DNA from: Welwitschia mirabilis
Lineage: Eukaryota; Gnetophyta; Gnetopsida; Welwitschiales
Reading direction: 5' to 3'
DNA: 35,380 nucleotides
Assembly (NCBI GenBank): GCA_051453625.1
Contig: JBOZIK010000001.1
Location: 264,141,491 to 264,176,870 of the forward strand
Shown here: positions 1-10,258 of the stretch, piece after piece
How positions within the stretch are numbered: the stretch's first letter is position 1
Layout of the letters: every line of letters starts with the position of its first letter
Made by a program: the position numbers and the translations under genes
Notes under the pieces: generated by a model
The model's database searches: none
Seen by the model: only the letters and a program-made list of their open reading frames with translations
What the model was told of the DNA's origin: nothing

Positions 1-910
1 AGTCTCCACTTTCCATCTTTTTAGTTACCACAATCAAAGGGCTAATCCACTCATCATTAGATATAGCATAATTAATTTTAACATTAATTAATTTAATTAT
101 TTCATCTTTTCTTACTTGTTTGAGAGCTAAATTTATTCTATATTGGGGTTGTCTAATAGATCTTACATTATACTCAAGGTAGATTTTATGTTGAATTATG
201 AAGGTAGGAATAGTTATTAAATATTTGCAATTCCAATTAAACACATTAACCTTACAATTCAAAAGTGAGAATAAACTGATTTTTATTGAGGGAAAGATTC
301 TCATTTATTCTCAATGGTTTATTTTGATCATCACACAAAAAGATATATTTTAGTCTACTAGGTAAAGGTTTCATATTTAAATTTAGATTTTTAATTTCTA
401 TCATTTTTTAATTCAAGTTAATTATCATCTCAAATGGCTATCCAAATAATAAGGATGGATTACACCCCTTAAAATATGGAATCTTAGTGTTTTCAAATAT
501 TAGAATTCTTCACATATTATAGTTTTAGTTTTTTTCACTCTCCTAATCAAAATAGTTTGTTTGTAAATGTTCATAATTGAGTTTATCATTATTAAAAGAT
601 TTTCAAATTTCTACTTCAAGTGGATCATTGTATAAGATAGGCTCATGAAGCGTTAATAATCTCTCTTCAAGTGGCTAACACTGAAAAAAATAATGTTGGC
701 CTAATTTATTCCTCTACGTTCCAATCATCACCTAGATTGTTTTAGCAGCATCAAAAACTCTAATGGTAAACCTTTTATTTTATAGATGACACTCCATCAT
801 TTTAGTTCTTGTATTGATAATATAATGGGATATTGCATAAAATGATTAATCTAGATGTATTCGATAACTTATATTATGCTAAACTTTAATCATCACCACA
901 TTTATTAGAT
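1..910 (-). pseudogene. pol: E0 pol: PR-RT linker and N-terminus of reverse transcriptase (partial)
   Basis: On the minus strand, bases 1 to about 170 read as the opening of a gypsy reverse transcriptase. A run with PQYRINLALKQVRKDEIIKL is followed by DEWISPLIVVTKK, the counterpart of the usual SEWVSPVVVVPKK segment. Around 280-400 the same strand gives KPLPSRLKYIFLCDD, which matches the Athila linker phrase LKPLPSHLKYAFLGDN ahead of RT. Around 620-780 it gives FKVFDAAK and NDPLEVEI, matching the stretch just after protease. The reading changes frame several times and contains stops. The catalytic part of RT lies outside the window. The identification rests on several independent motifs in the expected order. 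Confidence 0.75.
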
Positions 911-916
911 AGAATG

Positions 917-1051
917 NNNNNNNNNNNNNNNNNNNNNNNNNNNNNNNNNNNNNNNNNNNNNNNNNNNNNNNNNNNNNNNNNNNNNNNNNNNNNNNNNNNN
1001 NNNNNNNNNNNNNNNNNNNNNNNNNNNNNNNNNNNNNNNNNNNNNNNNNNN
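917..1051. other. Assembly gap (135 N)
   Basis: A run of N interrupts the E0 protease region. Short open frames that span it are artefacts of the unknown bases. Confidence 0.99.
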
Positions 1052-1930
1052 TAATATTAACATTCACTCTTATTGATTAAGGATTTTTTTTATTCTTTTA
1101 ATTTCTTCTAATGTGACACTAACTATTATTGCCCCTAAATCTTTAAATTTTGGACATTTTTGCAAACTAAGTTAGTTATAGATTGAACCAAAAAGACTTT
1201 TCTATGCATAGTTCATTTTTATTTTCTCCTAATTAAGTCTTTCGACAACTTAGAATATTTATGATTTTCTTGCAAGATTTTCCAAAACGGTAAACTATGC
1301 TGACATCTTGCATCAATATTTTAAGATATTCATCGAAGGTAGGATTGGTATTTACTCTATTAAGATAATGGTTAGTAGACTTCTTACCTTTATCTTAAAA
1401 ATAATTTTTCTATTAAGTTTATCACTTAGAGGAGAAGGAAAGGTATGATTTTTTAAGATTTCAATATCATATTCTTCTTCTTCATCTTTTTTACCATTTT
1501 TAAAATTTGAAGCCTCATGGATAGGAGGTGTTATTTTTTTTTTCACTTTATTATAATATTAAAATATTTTCTTACTTTATTAAGGTTTGGTAAAGGTTGT
1601 GTTGTAAGTAATCCTTGTCATCTTTAAGTTGCAAGCATAATTTGTTGAAGAACATTCACTAGATTTTCAATGTTTGATTTTGTTTTCTTTTGAGATTTTC
1701 TTAATTCATTAATGGAATTTCTAAGTGTATCTTTTTGATTTTCTAAATTTGATCTACTTGCTTTAAAATTTAAGCTACTTGGTTGGAATTTTGAGTTATT
1801 TAATTAAAAGTTAGCATTACTAAATCTATTTCTAAATAGTTAAAAACTTGGATGATTTATTTAAAAGTTCTTAAATTTGTTCCCAAAAAATTAAAAGTTA
1901 GATTGTCCATTAATTTTAAATTTAAATTGA
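1052..1930 (-). pseudogene. E0 gag C-terminus, linker and protease remnant
   Basis: On the minus strand, 1352-1930 reads as the linker between gag and protease. A charged helical stretch (SNLENQKDTLRNSINELRKS, about 1680-1740) resembles the Athila segment after the zinc knuckle. It is followed by a Pro-poor, Glu-rich tract with a run of five acidic residues and then HTFPSPLSDK, cf. PFPSRL. From about 1150 to 1060 the strand gives KCPKFKDLGAIIVSVTLEEI, the counterpart of the PPKLKDPGSFTIPCTIG phrase that precedes the protease active site. The expected DLGAS site would fall at 1055-1080 and is degenerate or lost next to the N gap. Several in-frame stops are present. Confidence 0.65.
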
Positions 1931-2968
1931 TTTTCATTTTAATTTTGATTTCTAAAGTTTAAAGACTTTGGATTAAAAGAATACACTTCTTCATAAATTT
2001 TTTCTTTATAAGTTAGTAATAAAGAATATTCTTTAGTTACATGATAGTTGTCTTCATACAAATCACAAGTTGGAAATAAATTCTTTTTAATTGTTACTTT
2101 TCCATCTAAAATAATTTGGGTATATTCTTCTAATATTATTGTAAAATCCTTTATTACTTTTATTAGTTCTCTTTTTATTTTTACTTTTTCCTTTTCTTGT
2201 TTCACTTATTTAAGATCTTTTATGATTTAACCTATAGGATTATTTTCTTTAGGTATTGGTTTATGGCATGTTTGACTTGCTTTAACTAGTTCTTCTAATA
2301 ATATTCATGCATTTCCTAATGTAATATTTANNNNNNNNNNATCATATGAAAAATATTTAAGTTGTTTAATTTGGTTACTAAGTCCATTATAAAAATAGTC
2401 TAGTAATTCTTCTTGGGTGAAAGCATTAATGGAATTAGAATGAATTGCAATAAAAAATCATTCATAAGTAGAGGCATAGTTTCATTAACTTCTTGTTGGA
2501 AATTTTTTACCTCTTTCTTTATTTTTCTTACTATTGATTTACTTGTAAATCATTTTATAAAGAATTCCTGAACTTGGTTTTATGTTTTTAATCTTTAATG
2601 TGGAATAGTTCTTAGCTATAGTTTTACTTTTTCCTTTAAAGTAATGGAAAAGATAACCATATAGGTATAATCACTTATTCATTTTTTACTATTTTCTAAA
2701 GTAATCAATAATTGTTCAATGTTAGCTATATGTTGAAAAGGATTTTCATCATTATCTCCATTAAAAATAGGATATGCATTTATACTTCTTAACTCAACAT
2801 CATCACTAGGAGGTAGATCAAAAGATTTTGTATTTCATGCTTTTTATTTACAATTAGTTCTTTAAGAGTGACATTATCATTTTGATTTACTGGGATAGTA
2901 GAGGTTTCTATCATTATAGAAATATTAGGTGAAGCTATTTGTTTTTGGTTTTTAATAGAATTAGACAT
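1931..2968 (-). pseudogene. gag: E0 gag, copy 1 (start codon to zinc knuckle)
   Basis: The retrotransposon capsid/nucleocapsid gene, minus strand, starts at the ATG complementary to 2966-2968. Its N-terminus (MSNSIKNQKQIAS) is followed about 60 residues later by DLPPSDDVELR and YPIFNGDNDENPFQHI, the typical opening of an Athila capsid domain. The C-terminal end is open from 2205 to 1939. It carries a CCHC-type knuckle at about 2030-2067, spelled TCDLYEDNYHVTKEYSLL, in which the second and fourth cysteines are both Tyr. The conserved sequel LTYKEKIYEEV follows. Stops, a frameshift near 2830 and a 10-N gap at 2331-2340 break it. It should form the virus-like particle in an active element, but this copy cannot. 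Confidence 0.75.
2331..2340. other. Assembly gap (10 N)
   Basis: Ten N inside the E0 gag copy 1. Confidence 0.99.
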
Positions 2969-2994
2969 TGCAATAAAACTATTTTCCTTCTTAA

Positions 2995-3094
2995 NNNNNN
3001 NNNNNNNNNNNNNNNNNNNNNNNNNNNNNNNNNNNNNNNNNNNNNNNNNNNNNNNNNNNNNNNNNNNNNNNNNNNNNNNNNNNNNNNNNNNNNN
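2995..3094. other. Assembly gap (100 N) between gag copies
   Basis: One hundred N, probably a fixed-size gap of unknown true length, lies exactly between the two gag units. The apparent tandem arrangement therefore depends on this join being correct. Confidence 0.99.
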
Positions 3095-3095
3095 T

Positions 3096-4290
3096 AAATC
3101 TATTTTTAAATGATTGGATATTAAGTTGGATTGCTTGAAAGTCTTTAAATTTGTTTTCAAAAGATTAAAGAGTTGATTGTCCAGTAATTATAAGTTGAAT
3201 TTGGTTTTGATTTTGGTTCTAATTTTGATTCTAATTTTAGTTTTAATTTTTAAAATTTAAAGACCTCTGATTAAATGCACAAACTTCTTCATAAATCATT
3301 TTTTTATAGGTTAGCAGTGAAGGACAATCTTTTGTTACATGATAATTATCTTCAAATAAATCACAAGTTGTAATCATAGCTATACTCTTTTTAGTTGCCA
3401 CCTTAGCATCTAAGGCTATTTAAATGTATTTTCTTGGTGTTGTAGTGAAATATTTAATAACATTCATTGGTTCTTTCTTTGCTTTTACTTTAACCTTCTC
3501 TTATTTAACCTCTTTAAGTTCTTTCCTAATTTGGCCTACTATACAATTTTCTTTAGGGGATTGTTTAGGCTATGTCTAACTTACTTCTACTAATTCTTCC
3601 AATACTTTTCATGCAATTTATAATGTGAAATTCATTAAATTTACTTTACATGAGAAATCTACAAGTTGTTTGGCTATTAAGTTCACTATAGAAATAGTCT
3701 ACTAATTCTTCTTAAGAAAAAGCATCTATAGGGTTAGAACATTAGGCCATGAAAAATCAATCATAGATGGAGGCATAATCTTCATTAGGTGGTTGTTGAA
3801 AATTCATTACTTCTTTCTTTCTTTTTCTTATGATTGTTTCACTTATAAATCTCTTTATAAATGCTTCTTAAACTTGATTCCATGTTTTAAAATTTTATGT
3901 GATATAATTCGTAATCATAGTTTAGCTTTTGCTTCTAAAGTGATGAAAAAATAACCATATAAGTATGATCACTAATTTGGTTTTTACTATTTTTAGAAGT
4001 AAGTACTAAATGTTTGATGTTGGCTATTTATTGTAAGGCATCTTCATTATTTTCTCCATTAAAAATAGGACAAGCATTTAAATTTCTTAACTTGACATTA
4101 TTACTAGGAGGTAGGTCAAAAGGGGTTTCAATTTCATATTTGTTATTTACTATAAGTTCTCTAAGGGTGAAAATAGCATTAGGATTTATGGGCATATTAG
4201 TAGAGGTTCCAATAACAATAGGGGAATTACATGAAGCAATCTATTTTTGTTTTTGTAATGAATTCAACATTGTAATACAATAATTTTCTT
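3096..4290 (-). repeat. gag tandem duplication, unit 2
   Basis: This is the second unit of the duplication whose partner is 1822-2990. It holds the outer (5') gag copy of E0. Confidence 0.8.
3240..4270 (-). pseudogene. gag: E0 gag, copy 2 (duplicated N-terminal half)
   Basis: A second copy of the E0 capsid gene starts at the ATG complementary to 4268-4270 (MLNSLQKQK). DLPPSNNVKLRNLNACPIFN follows in frame, with ENNEDALQ next to it, so the capsid opening is preserved. At 3320-3370 the minus strand gives TCDLFEDNYHVTKDCPSLL. The last cysteine of the CCHC knuckle (codon complementary to 3324-3326) is kept, but the second is Phe, where copy 1 has Tyr. The sequel LTYKKMIYEEVCAFNQRSLN is better preserved than in copy 1. 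Many stops (often TAG or TAA where Gln is expected) break the frame. This copy has no downstream protease of its own; after it comes the N gap and copy 1. Confidence 0.75.
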
Positions 4291-4689
4291 CTAAACTTGC
4301 TTATAAATTATCTATTTAAAAAATTTTATTTTAAATAATAATATTTTAAATAATAAATGTAGAAAAATATTCTTGCTAAATTTTTGAAGTATTTTGCATA
4401 CTTGGAATATGCATACTTCGGTCAAGTTCATAGTCAATCAAATCTTATTGGATGTTTTCTTTAATTAATAACTAGTCTCTTTGATACTTTGTCTTTTTAT
4501 TGAGTCTAATATATTTCAGCATGTTCAGTTTTATTTTTATAAACATCATCTCTATTGTCATCTAAATTATGTATCTAAATAATAGAAGAAAAATAAAATA
4601 AAAACAAAAAATATAAAAAATAGAATCACAGAGTAACATAGAATAAAAACTAACAGTTGTCCTCTAAGTCATTCGAACAATAGAGAGGA
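4271..4689 (-). other. E0 leader, non-coding
   Basis: This AT-rich stretch lies between the outer gag start and the LTR-like region and has no coding signal. It includes a short direct repeat (tttaaataataat, twice, about 4330-4355) and an inverted repeat at 4386-4419. A primer-binding site would be expected near 4660-4690. I could not recognise one with confidence. Confidence 0.5.
4386..4419. repeat. Imperfect inverted repeat
   Basis: The arms gaagtat(ttt)gcata and tatgcatacttc are complementary over 12 bp apart from a TTT bulge in the left arm. The loop is cttggaa. The repeat could fold as a hairpin in the E0 leader RNA. Confidence 0.7.
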
Positions 4690-5340
4690 TGTTAGAAAAT
4701 ACCCTAATTTTTATGAAAATAAAAAATCTTAAGATTTAGGGATGTCATCACTATGCATTATCTAGATGATAATGGGAATGATAGGGCATTAATTTTAGAA
4801 CATAAATTGGAAATGTAAAAATAAGAACCTATGTTTCTACTCTAAAGATACTCTACTAGTATAAAAAAATACCTAAACTAAAATCTAAACTATTTATTTG
4901 AGCAATGAAAATCCTCAAACTCTAAGTAGCCTTCCCTAGTAAAAGTGTCAAGATATGTAATTCATATTTGTGTAAATATTACATTCTTAAACAAATCCTA
5001 AAAATCACCAAAATATATACATTACAAAATACAACATACAAATATAAATAGTTGTGGACTCGATGTCATCATTCCATCAAAGGCACAAGCAAGAAGAAAG
5101 AGAATTGATTTCAAATGACAGGCTTATGTAATTTCTAAGTAAAACAAATAAAAATATAAAGTAAATAATGCAAATGAACATACTATGTAACTGAGATGCA
5201 AAATATATTCTAAATTCAACATTGATTTGCTTATGAAATCAACCCATCATGGAGATTAACCCTATATATTTTATATCAATTGAGTAAATCCATCACAAGA
5301 CCAACACTTATCTAAGCTATTAAATGTATCAAATAGAATA

Positions 5341-5508
5341 TAAAAACAATGCAAAGTTAATCGAGGAAAGGAAATGCAATGGATCTAAACTAACAATATC
5401 AACCCTAACAAAGTTTGAACTCATATAAAAACAATGGAAAGTTAATCTAGAAAATGAAATGCAATGGGACTAAACTAATAATATCAACCTTAATAAAGGT
5501 TGATCTCA
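5341..5508. repeat. 84-bp tandem duplication
   Basis: Bases 5341-5424 and 5425-5508 are near-copies (aaaacaatg(c/g)aaagttaatc and so on). Only the second copy keeps the cttaataaaggttgatctcatg form. Unit R has a single copy. Confidence 0.8.
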
Positions 5509-6042
5509 TGATCTAAATCACTGATGAAGCTATCATAAAATTAAAAGCAATATAAACCATAATGGAGATGCACATAAGAAATGATATAAAAGGAAAAATA
5601 AAGTTTTGATTAATTTAAACTAATATCTATTTTACAAACCAGTAGCATCTCAATTAATAATACACAATCCAACACTAAATAAGATGTTTCTTTGTAATAG
5701 TAAGGAATGGATCTCCTACCTTTTTATCTCTTCTCATGATAATTTCTAGTATCAAAGAAGATAAAGTCAAAGTAAAAGATAAAGGAGGTATTTATTACAA
5801 ACAAGAAATCTGAAAATAGCAAATACTAACAAACAAAATAAAACCCTAATAGTTACGCAAGAAGATGTAAGACACATGGCAAAAGTTTGATGAAGTTTGA
5901 TAAAGCACTATGTTTAGATGTCATCTTGATAGTTATCTGGACATCATAGGAGATTATATCATATAATACAAGATCCACATTAACTATCAAATTAGTCTAG
6001 TAAGTGTCCTAGTTAGTATAAGTACTTCTGTCATCTATATGG

Positions 6043-6054
6043 TCATCTAGATGA
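6043..6054. repeat. Palindromic motif TCATCTAGATGA
   Basis: This is a perfect 12-bp palindrome. Related versions followed by a conserved a(t/a)gg(g)aatgat tail occur at about 4744-4785, 5919-5950, 7167-7208 and 7272-7310, all inside the E0 LTR-like region. It may be a protein-binding site of the LTR. That role is inferred from repetition and symmetry only. Confidence 0.5.
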
Positions 6055-6361
6055 TAAGGTGAATGATGCACTTTGTAAATATGTTTCTTATTTAGATCAT
6101 CCTCTTTGATTACTAGATTACTACTAATTTTCTTTAATGCTGTTAAATGTAATGAATATTAAATTTTTTCATGATATTTACCTTAGCTCTCCATTATCAT
6201 TAAAATGCATAAATCCATCTAATGTCCTGTAAAAATACTCAAAATAATCTATTAAATACACATAATTTAGTAGCATAACATCTAGAAATGACATCAAAAT
6301 ATTATGATGAATATTTATGCAATCATATCCTTTATGAAATCCTATTAATCATAAATATGTT

Positions 6362-7633
6362 GTAAAACACACACACTAGTATAGATAGAAGTGAAATCGA
6401 ATTTCGTAGTCTATCAAAGGTAGTAGGCTTGAAGCTAGAGAATTGATTTAAGTGATGTATTTTTGTTTTTTTTAATGGCTCAATAATAAAAAGTAAATTG
6501 CAAAAAAATAAATACACTAATGCAATGAAAATGCAATCTACTCTAATTTAATATCTATCTAACTACCAAATATTTATCCTCAAGATTGGCCTTATATAAC
6601 CTAAATTAATTAAGAAAACTATCACTAGCCCTATTCAATTTCGTCTATCAAGTACGTCAAATAGAATATGAAAAACATGAAATGGTTAAGCTAGAAAATA
6701 TAAAATAAAATGCAATGCAAATCTTATACTAATTATTTTAACCTTAACAAAGGTTATCCTTGATGGCCTATATGAATTATGAAACTGCCACAAAATCATA
6801 ATCAATATAAATCATAAGGAACATGCACATAAGTATATTTAAAACTAAAAGAAGATTTTTATTATTTCTTAAAACAACATTGTATTATAAAGAATTATTA
6901 CCTCAATGAAGAATACAGACCCCAACACCAAGGAAAACTCATCTCTGTAACTAACAAATGGACCTCTGACCCTTCGATATTCTATCATAAGATTTTTAGG
7001 TGCTAAAATAGTTAAACTTAGAGTGATGATGAAGGCAATATTTATTTATAGTAATAGATTCTAAAAACAATAAATATAATAGATGCAATAGAAATCCTAA
7101 TGATGCACAAGAGGTATATGATATATTACACAAGTTTGATGAAGTTTGATGCATTAACTAAAATTAGGTATCATCTTGGATATCATTTGAATGATTATGG
7201 AAATGATGTAAGATAAGTTCCATATTTAGCTTTCACTATTAGTATAATCAACATCCTTATTAGTAGATAGTTACTATCATTCAGGTGGTCATTTGAATGA
7301 TGAAGGGAATGATAAACTGTTTGAAGCTCTTTCATCACATCAAATTAACTTTCAGATCATTAATTCCTCCTCAAAATGTGAAGTATTTGAATTAATCCAA
7401 AATTCCTTCAAACGTGTAAGTGATTGTGCATTTCTATGATTTTCTTCTTGATTCTTAATAATTATTTTTTAAGATTAAACCTATCTAAATGTCTTGCAAA
7501 ACTACTCAAAATACTCAATTAACAACATATAATTTAACATCACAATAAGTATTCTTTAGCTTATGACATTTTGGATTGATCCCATTATATAAATATGTTT
7601 TATTCAAGTAATTATAAATTAAAGTTTTAGATG
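6362..7633. repeat. Tandem unit R (about 1.3 kb)
   Basis: The direct-repeat partner of 5045-6361, non-coding. It starts with a short ac-dinucleotide run (about 6367-6376) and ends at an N gap, so its right end is unknown. Confidence 0.75.
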
Positions 7634-7733
7634 NNNNNNNNNNNNNNNNNNNNNNNNNNNNNNNNNNNNNNNNNNNNNNNNNNNNNNNNNNNNNNNNNNN
7701 NNNNNNNNNNNNNNNNNNNNNNNNNNNNNNNNN
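7634..7733. other. Assembly gap (100 N)
   Basis: One hundred N after the second LTR-like unit. Open frames across it on both strands are artefacts. Confidence 0.99.
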
Positions 7734-8095
7734 TTGTGATTAAATACATATTGAAACAATTCAGCTTTGAAAACAAAAATATGCATCACAACATTTTCCT
7801 TGTTTTGCATTTGTTCATAAGGTAACTCATATATAATTTATTATGATATTTTAATATTAGAATATAATTTATTTATATTTGTAAAATATTAGATCTATAG
7901 TAAATGATCTATCATTTCCAGTAAGAGCATTAGTACTTTATAATATATCATATTAAATTAAAAAATATATAGTAATTCTTATGATTCTTTGATTTAGTAG
8001 CATTCTTAAAAAATAAAAATAAAGAATTTATTTTACTTAGGAGTTTATTTCTTAAGGTTTTTATGTTCTTATGTGGAAAAATCAAATTTTCTATG
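7734..8095. other. AT-rich spacer, no gene seen
   Basis: A stretch rich in A and T between E0 and E4 with no coding signal. The E4 LTR could begin within it, because its left end is not fixed. Confidence 0.5.
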
Positions 8096-8549
8096 TGTAA
8101 TTGTCATGTTGGCATGAATAGCCATTTAATTTAGCACATGTAAAGGGAATCTATGTTGAAAATTATATGTTTAAAGGAATCTATGCATAAGAAATATGCT
8201 CTACTTAGAAGCTACTTATAATAAATCATGTAAGAAGATAATATCATAGGATTACTTCATAATTAAGTTTCCTCTTGAAGCCTTAGAAATAAATAATAGT
8301 ACTAGGTATAAGGTCATCAAAGGGGTAAAAGCTAGGATAAGGCCACTATTGAGGAGAGCTTGTGAAAGATATACTAGATGTGATTATATTTTATAATCTT
8401 GTACTTTTTATACCCTTAAGATAATACAATTATTTCATTTCCTCCAATACTTTGTTTCTTACATACTTAATATTTATTTTATATTCCTCATTGAATACAC
8501 TATTCCAAAAGTAATTTTAACATTTTCATTATGTTAGCCTTACATCATC
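8096..8549 (+). repeat. E4 5' LTR (left end uncertain)
   Basis: The right end is set by the primer site that starts at 8551. A T-rich stretch at 8385-8440 with tacttttatacc and ttaagataatac looks like the LTR 3' part around polyadenylation. The left end was chosen at a tgtaattgtcatgttgg stretch and could be elsewhere. Confidence 0.35.
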
Positions 8550-8550
8550 T

Positions 8551-8564
8551 TGTATTAGAGTGAG
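8551..8564 (+). other. E4 primer-binding site, initiator tRNA-Met type
   Basis: TGTATTAGAGTGAG corresponds to the common plant site TGGTATCAGAGCGAG with one G missing and two C-to-T changes. It sits directly after an LTR-like end (ttacatcatct) and ahead of gag, as expected for priming of minus-strand DNA synthesis. Confidence 0.6.
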
Positions 8565-8624
8565 TTTTTAATTTGTGTGAAGTTTGTTGTTATATTTGGT
8601 TTTATAAAGGATTCCATCATAGAA

Positions 8625-9560
8625 GCTAAAAGTTAGATACTTGTAGAAGTGCCTCATAAGATAAGAATATACGATGGAAGATTTCTAGATAATGATGAGG
8701 AATTAGTGATAAAGTAGGATATTGATTATACATCTGAGCATATGGAGCTAGTTCTTGATAAGGAGTAGGAAGAATAATAATTTGGGGTGAATAATCCATT
8801 AAATAAGAATATAACACATGAAGATCAGAGTGTGAAGAAAGAAAATAATCCCTTTTTAACAGACTTGGAATAACTATGACATCATCTAAAGAAACCTTGA
8901 AAGAAAAAATTCTACAACATTGTATCTAAGGCATAGAATAATTATTTTAGATGGAGGACATTTCTAAAGGAAAAAAATGCAAATATTTCTTAAATTTATA
9001 ATAAGTTTCAAAATGGGAGTATGTTTGAAAGGGTCATTAAGATCAAGGACTTTTAATCTCTTAGAACTACATGGAGTATATTTTTCAAAACAAGTTATGC
9101 CACTTTGTAATAAGGCATAGATTATAAAAGACATGTAGGTACTTGAACGAGGAGAAATATTTCTAAAAGTACATAGAGGAGTTACGTGTTCTTATCATTC
9201 ATGTACTACATATTTATTTCTACATAGAATAGGTAATTAAATACATTACTAATTTTCATTATTACTCTTAAAACTCTATGGCCCTATAAGCAAAAGAGAA
9301 TTTACAAAAAAAATAATAAGTCTAACAAAGAAAGTCTCCAAGAAATAAAATAAACAAAAATAGTTCATTAATAAATAGAAAAGATAATCCAATAATTATA
9401 AAGTAAATGCAAAGAAGAAACTAAAGATAAAGGAGAAACCTATAAATAAAGAGCTAAATAATGTAATTTGTTGATAGTCTTCTATAAATTTTGTAAGCTA
9501 GAATACAAATATTATGAGTGTTTGTTAAACAAGAAGGCTATGCACATAACTACTATCTTT
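8625..9560 (+). pseudogene. gag: E4 gag remnant
   Basis: Plus-strand frames between the primer site and the protease give a broken capsid reading. At about 9120-9250 it shows YLNEEKYFxKYIEELRVLI, where chromoviral gag has QGxxSVxEYTxEFxxL, followed by a reading like xVIKYI (cf. QxVxRYI). Lysine-rich sequence follows at 9290-9450, in the position of the basic tail. Around 9480-9525 lies FCKLEYKYYECL, which looks like a damaged CCHC knuckle: the Cys pair is present, but the first Cys and the His are absent and the spacing is one residue short. Stops are frequent. The call depends mainly on its place between the primer site and a clear protease. Confidence 0.5.
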
Positions 9561-9699
9561 GATTATGGTAAGATAAGTGAAGATTATAAGAAGAAAAATG
9601 TTAAAGAAGATTATTAGTAATAAAGGAGAAAACATGATTGTTAAAATAAATTTCATGAAACATGTAAATACTATTAAAGATTTATCATAATGGAAACAA

Positions 9700-10010
9700 C
9701 TCTTTAGAACTATACATAAGTACAAGAATAAGAGCTGCAAGATTGTAATTGATAATAAAAGGACTAATAACTTAGTTTATGGTGAGATGATGAAAAATTT
9801 AAATGTAAAGGCCATGTTGTATTAAACGCCATGCCAACTCTTTTGGTTATAGAATTGAATCCGTGCTAAAGTTATAAAACTATATCTAGTTAAGTTTAAA
9901 TTGGTAATTATTATAACCAAGTTTATTATAATGTTATCTCTATAGATGCATATCATCTACTATTAGTTAGATCATGGTAATATAATAGTAAGTACATGAA
10001 TAATAGGAAG
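9700..10010 (+). pseudogene. pol: E4 aspartic protease remnant
   Basis: Read in one frame from 9700, the strand gives LFRTIHKYKNKSCKIVIDN, then TNNLVYGEMMKNLNVKAML, and further on TPCQLFWL, AKVIKLYLVKFKL and MHIIYY. This follows the chromoviral protease pattern (IFRTRC...KVCxLIIDxGSxxNxVS..MVxKLxLxTxxHPxPYxLxWL, then CDVVPMxAxHLLLGRPW) in order and spacing. The putative catalytic Asp is the GAT at 9751-9753. The following Gly-Ser is replaced (DNKR in place of DxGS), so the active site is lost. A few stops occur downstream. Family membership is fairly clear, the clade within chromoviruses is not. Confidence 0.7.
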
Positions 10011-10258
10011 TTAAATACTTGAATTGTAACTAACATGAATTAAAAAAAATCAAATTATTATAAAATTAATAATAGGTTTTAAGACATATGATAGTTGTAT
10101 TATTCTTAGAAGAAAAAAGGATGATAAATGAAATTAAAAAATAAGTCTATGGCATGGTAATGGTATTGAATGTATATTTGGATAAGTAGTTGAAAGTGTA
10201 CCTAGTGAAGTTAAAATACATATCATAATATTTTAGAAATATTTTTATTAATGATTTA
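10011..10258 (+). other. E4 PR-RT linker, cut by E1 insertion
   Basis: Plus-strand sequence after the protease with no clear motif, ending where E1 starts. RT is not reached. Confidence 0.45.

Larger units (their letters stand above)
1822..2990 (-). repeat. gag tandem duplication, unit 1
   Basis: This stretch matches 3096-4290 in the same orientation at an offset of about 1.27-1.30 kb. Anchors include the zinc-knuckle region, the lysine-rich segment before it, and the start-codon context. The two units differ at many bases and by small indels, so they are old copies and not an assembly echo of one sequence. Confidence 0.8.
5045..6361. repeat. Tandem unit L (about 1.3 kb)
   Basis: This unit aligns with 6362-7633 in direct orientation. 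Shared anchors in the same order include agagaattgattt, caaatagaatat, ccttaa(t/c)aaaggtt, atgcacataag, agtttgatgaagtttgat and tactcaaaata. It contains a further 84-bp duplication at 5341-5508. Confidence 0.75.
1..7633 (-). mobile_element. E0: partial Athila-type Ty3/gypsy element
   Basis: This minus-strand LTR retrotransposon is cut by the left edge of the window. Reading right to left, it shows an LTR-like region (about 4690-7633), a leader, a gag N-terminal half present twice, a protease remnant, the PR-RT linker and the first part of reverse transcriptase. The order gag-PR-RT and the wording of the gag, linker and RT motifs fit the Athila lineage of plant gypsy elements. All reading frames are broken by stops and frameshifts, so it is a dead copy. 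The right boundary is uncertain because an N gap starts at 7634 and no paired LTR is present in the window. Confidence 0.75.
4690..7633 (-). repeat. E0 LTR-like region with internal duplication
   Basis: The stretch starts with TGTTAGAAAATACCC, an LTR-like terminus, at the place where the 5' LTR of a minus-strand element belongs. It is AT-rich and non-coding. It consists of a leading part (4690-5040) and two tandem units of about 1.3 kb. Athila LTRs are typically over 1 kb, so each unit could be one LTR. No partner LTR is visible in the window, so the assignment rests on position only. Confidence 0.45.
8096..10258 (+). mobile_element. E4: 5' part of a chromovirus-like gypsy element, split by E1
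   Basis: This plus-strand gypsy element has an LTR end at about 8549, a tRNA-Met-type primer site, a gag remnant and an aspartic protease remnant. It stops abruptly at 10258, where the LTR of E1 begins. The rest of pol should lie beyond the window, past the far end of E1. The protease wording (IDxGS...HPxPYxLxW type) is that of plant chromoviruses and differs from the Athila proteases here. Confidence 0.65.

Noticed and set aside
879-1067. Open frames spanning N runs (also 7619-7825 on both strands)
   Set aside because: Most of their length is unknown bases, so the frames mean nothing.
8626-8817. Minus-strand open frame of 63 codons
   Set aside because: It overlaps the plus-strand E4 gag region and has no recognisable domain.
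9525-9740. Minus-strand open frame of 71 codons, hydrophobic
   Set aside because: It is antisense to the E4 gag-protease region. The hydrophobic look comes from T-rich complement of A-rich coding sequence.
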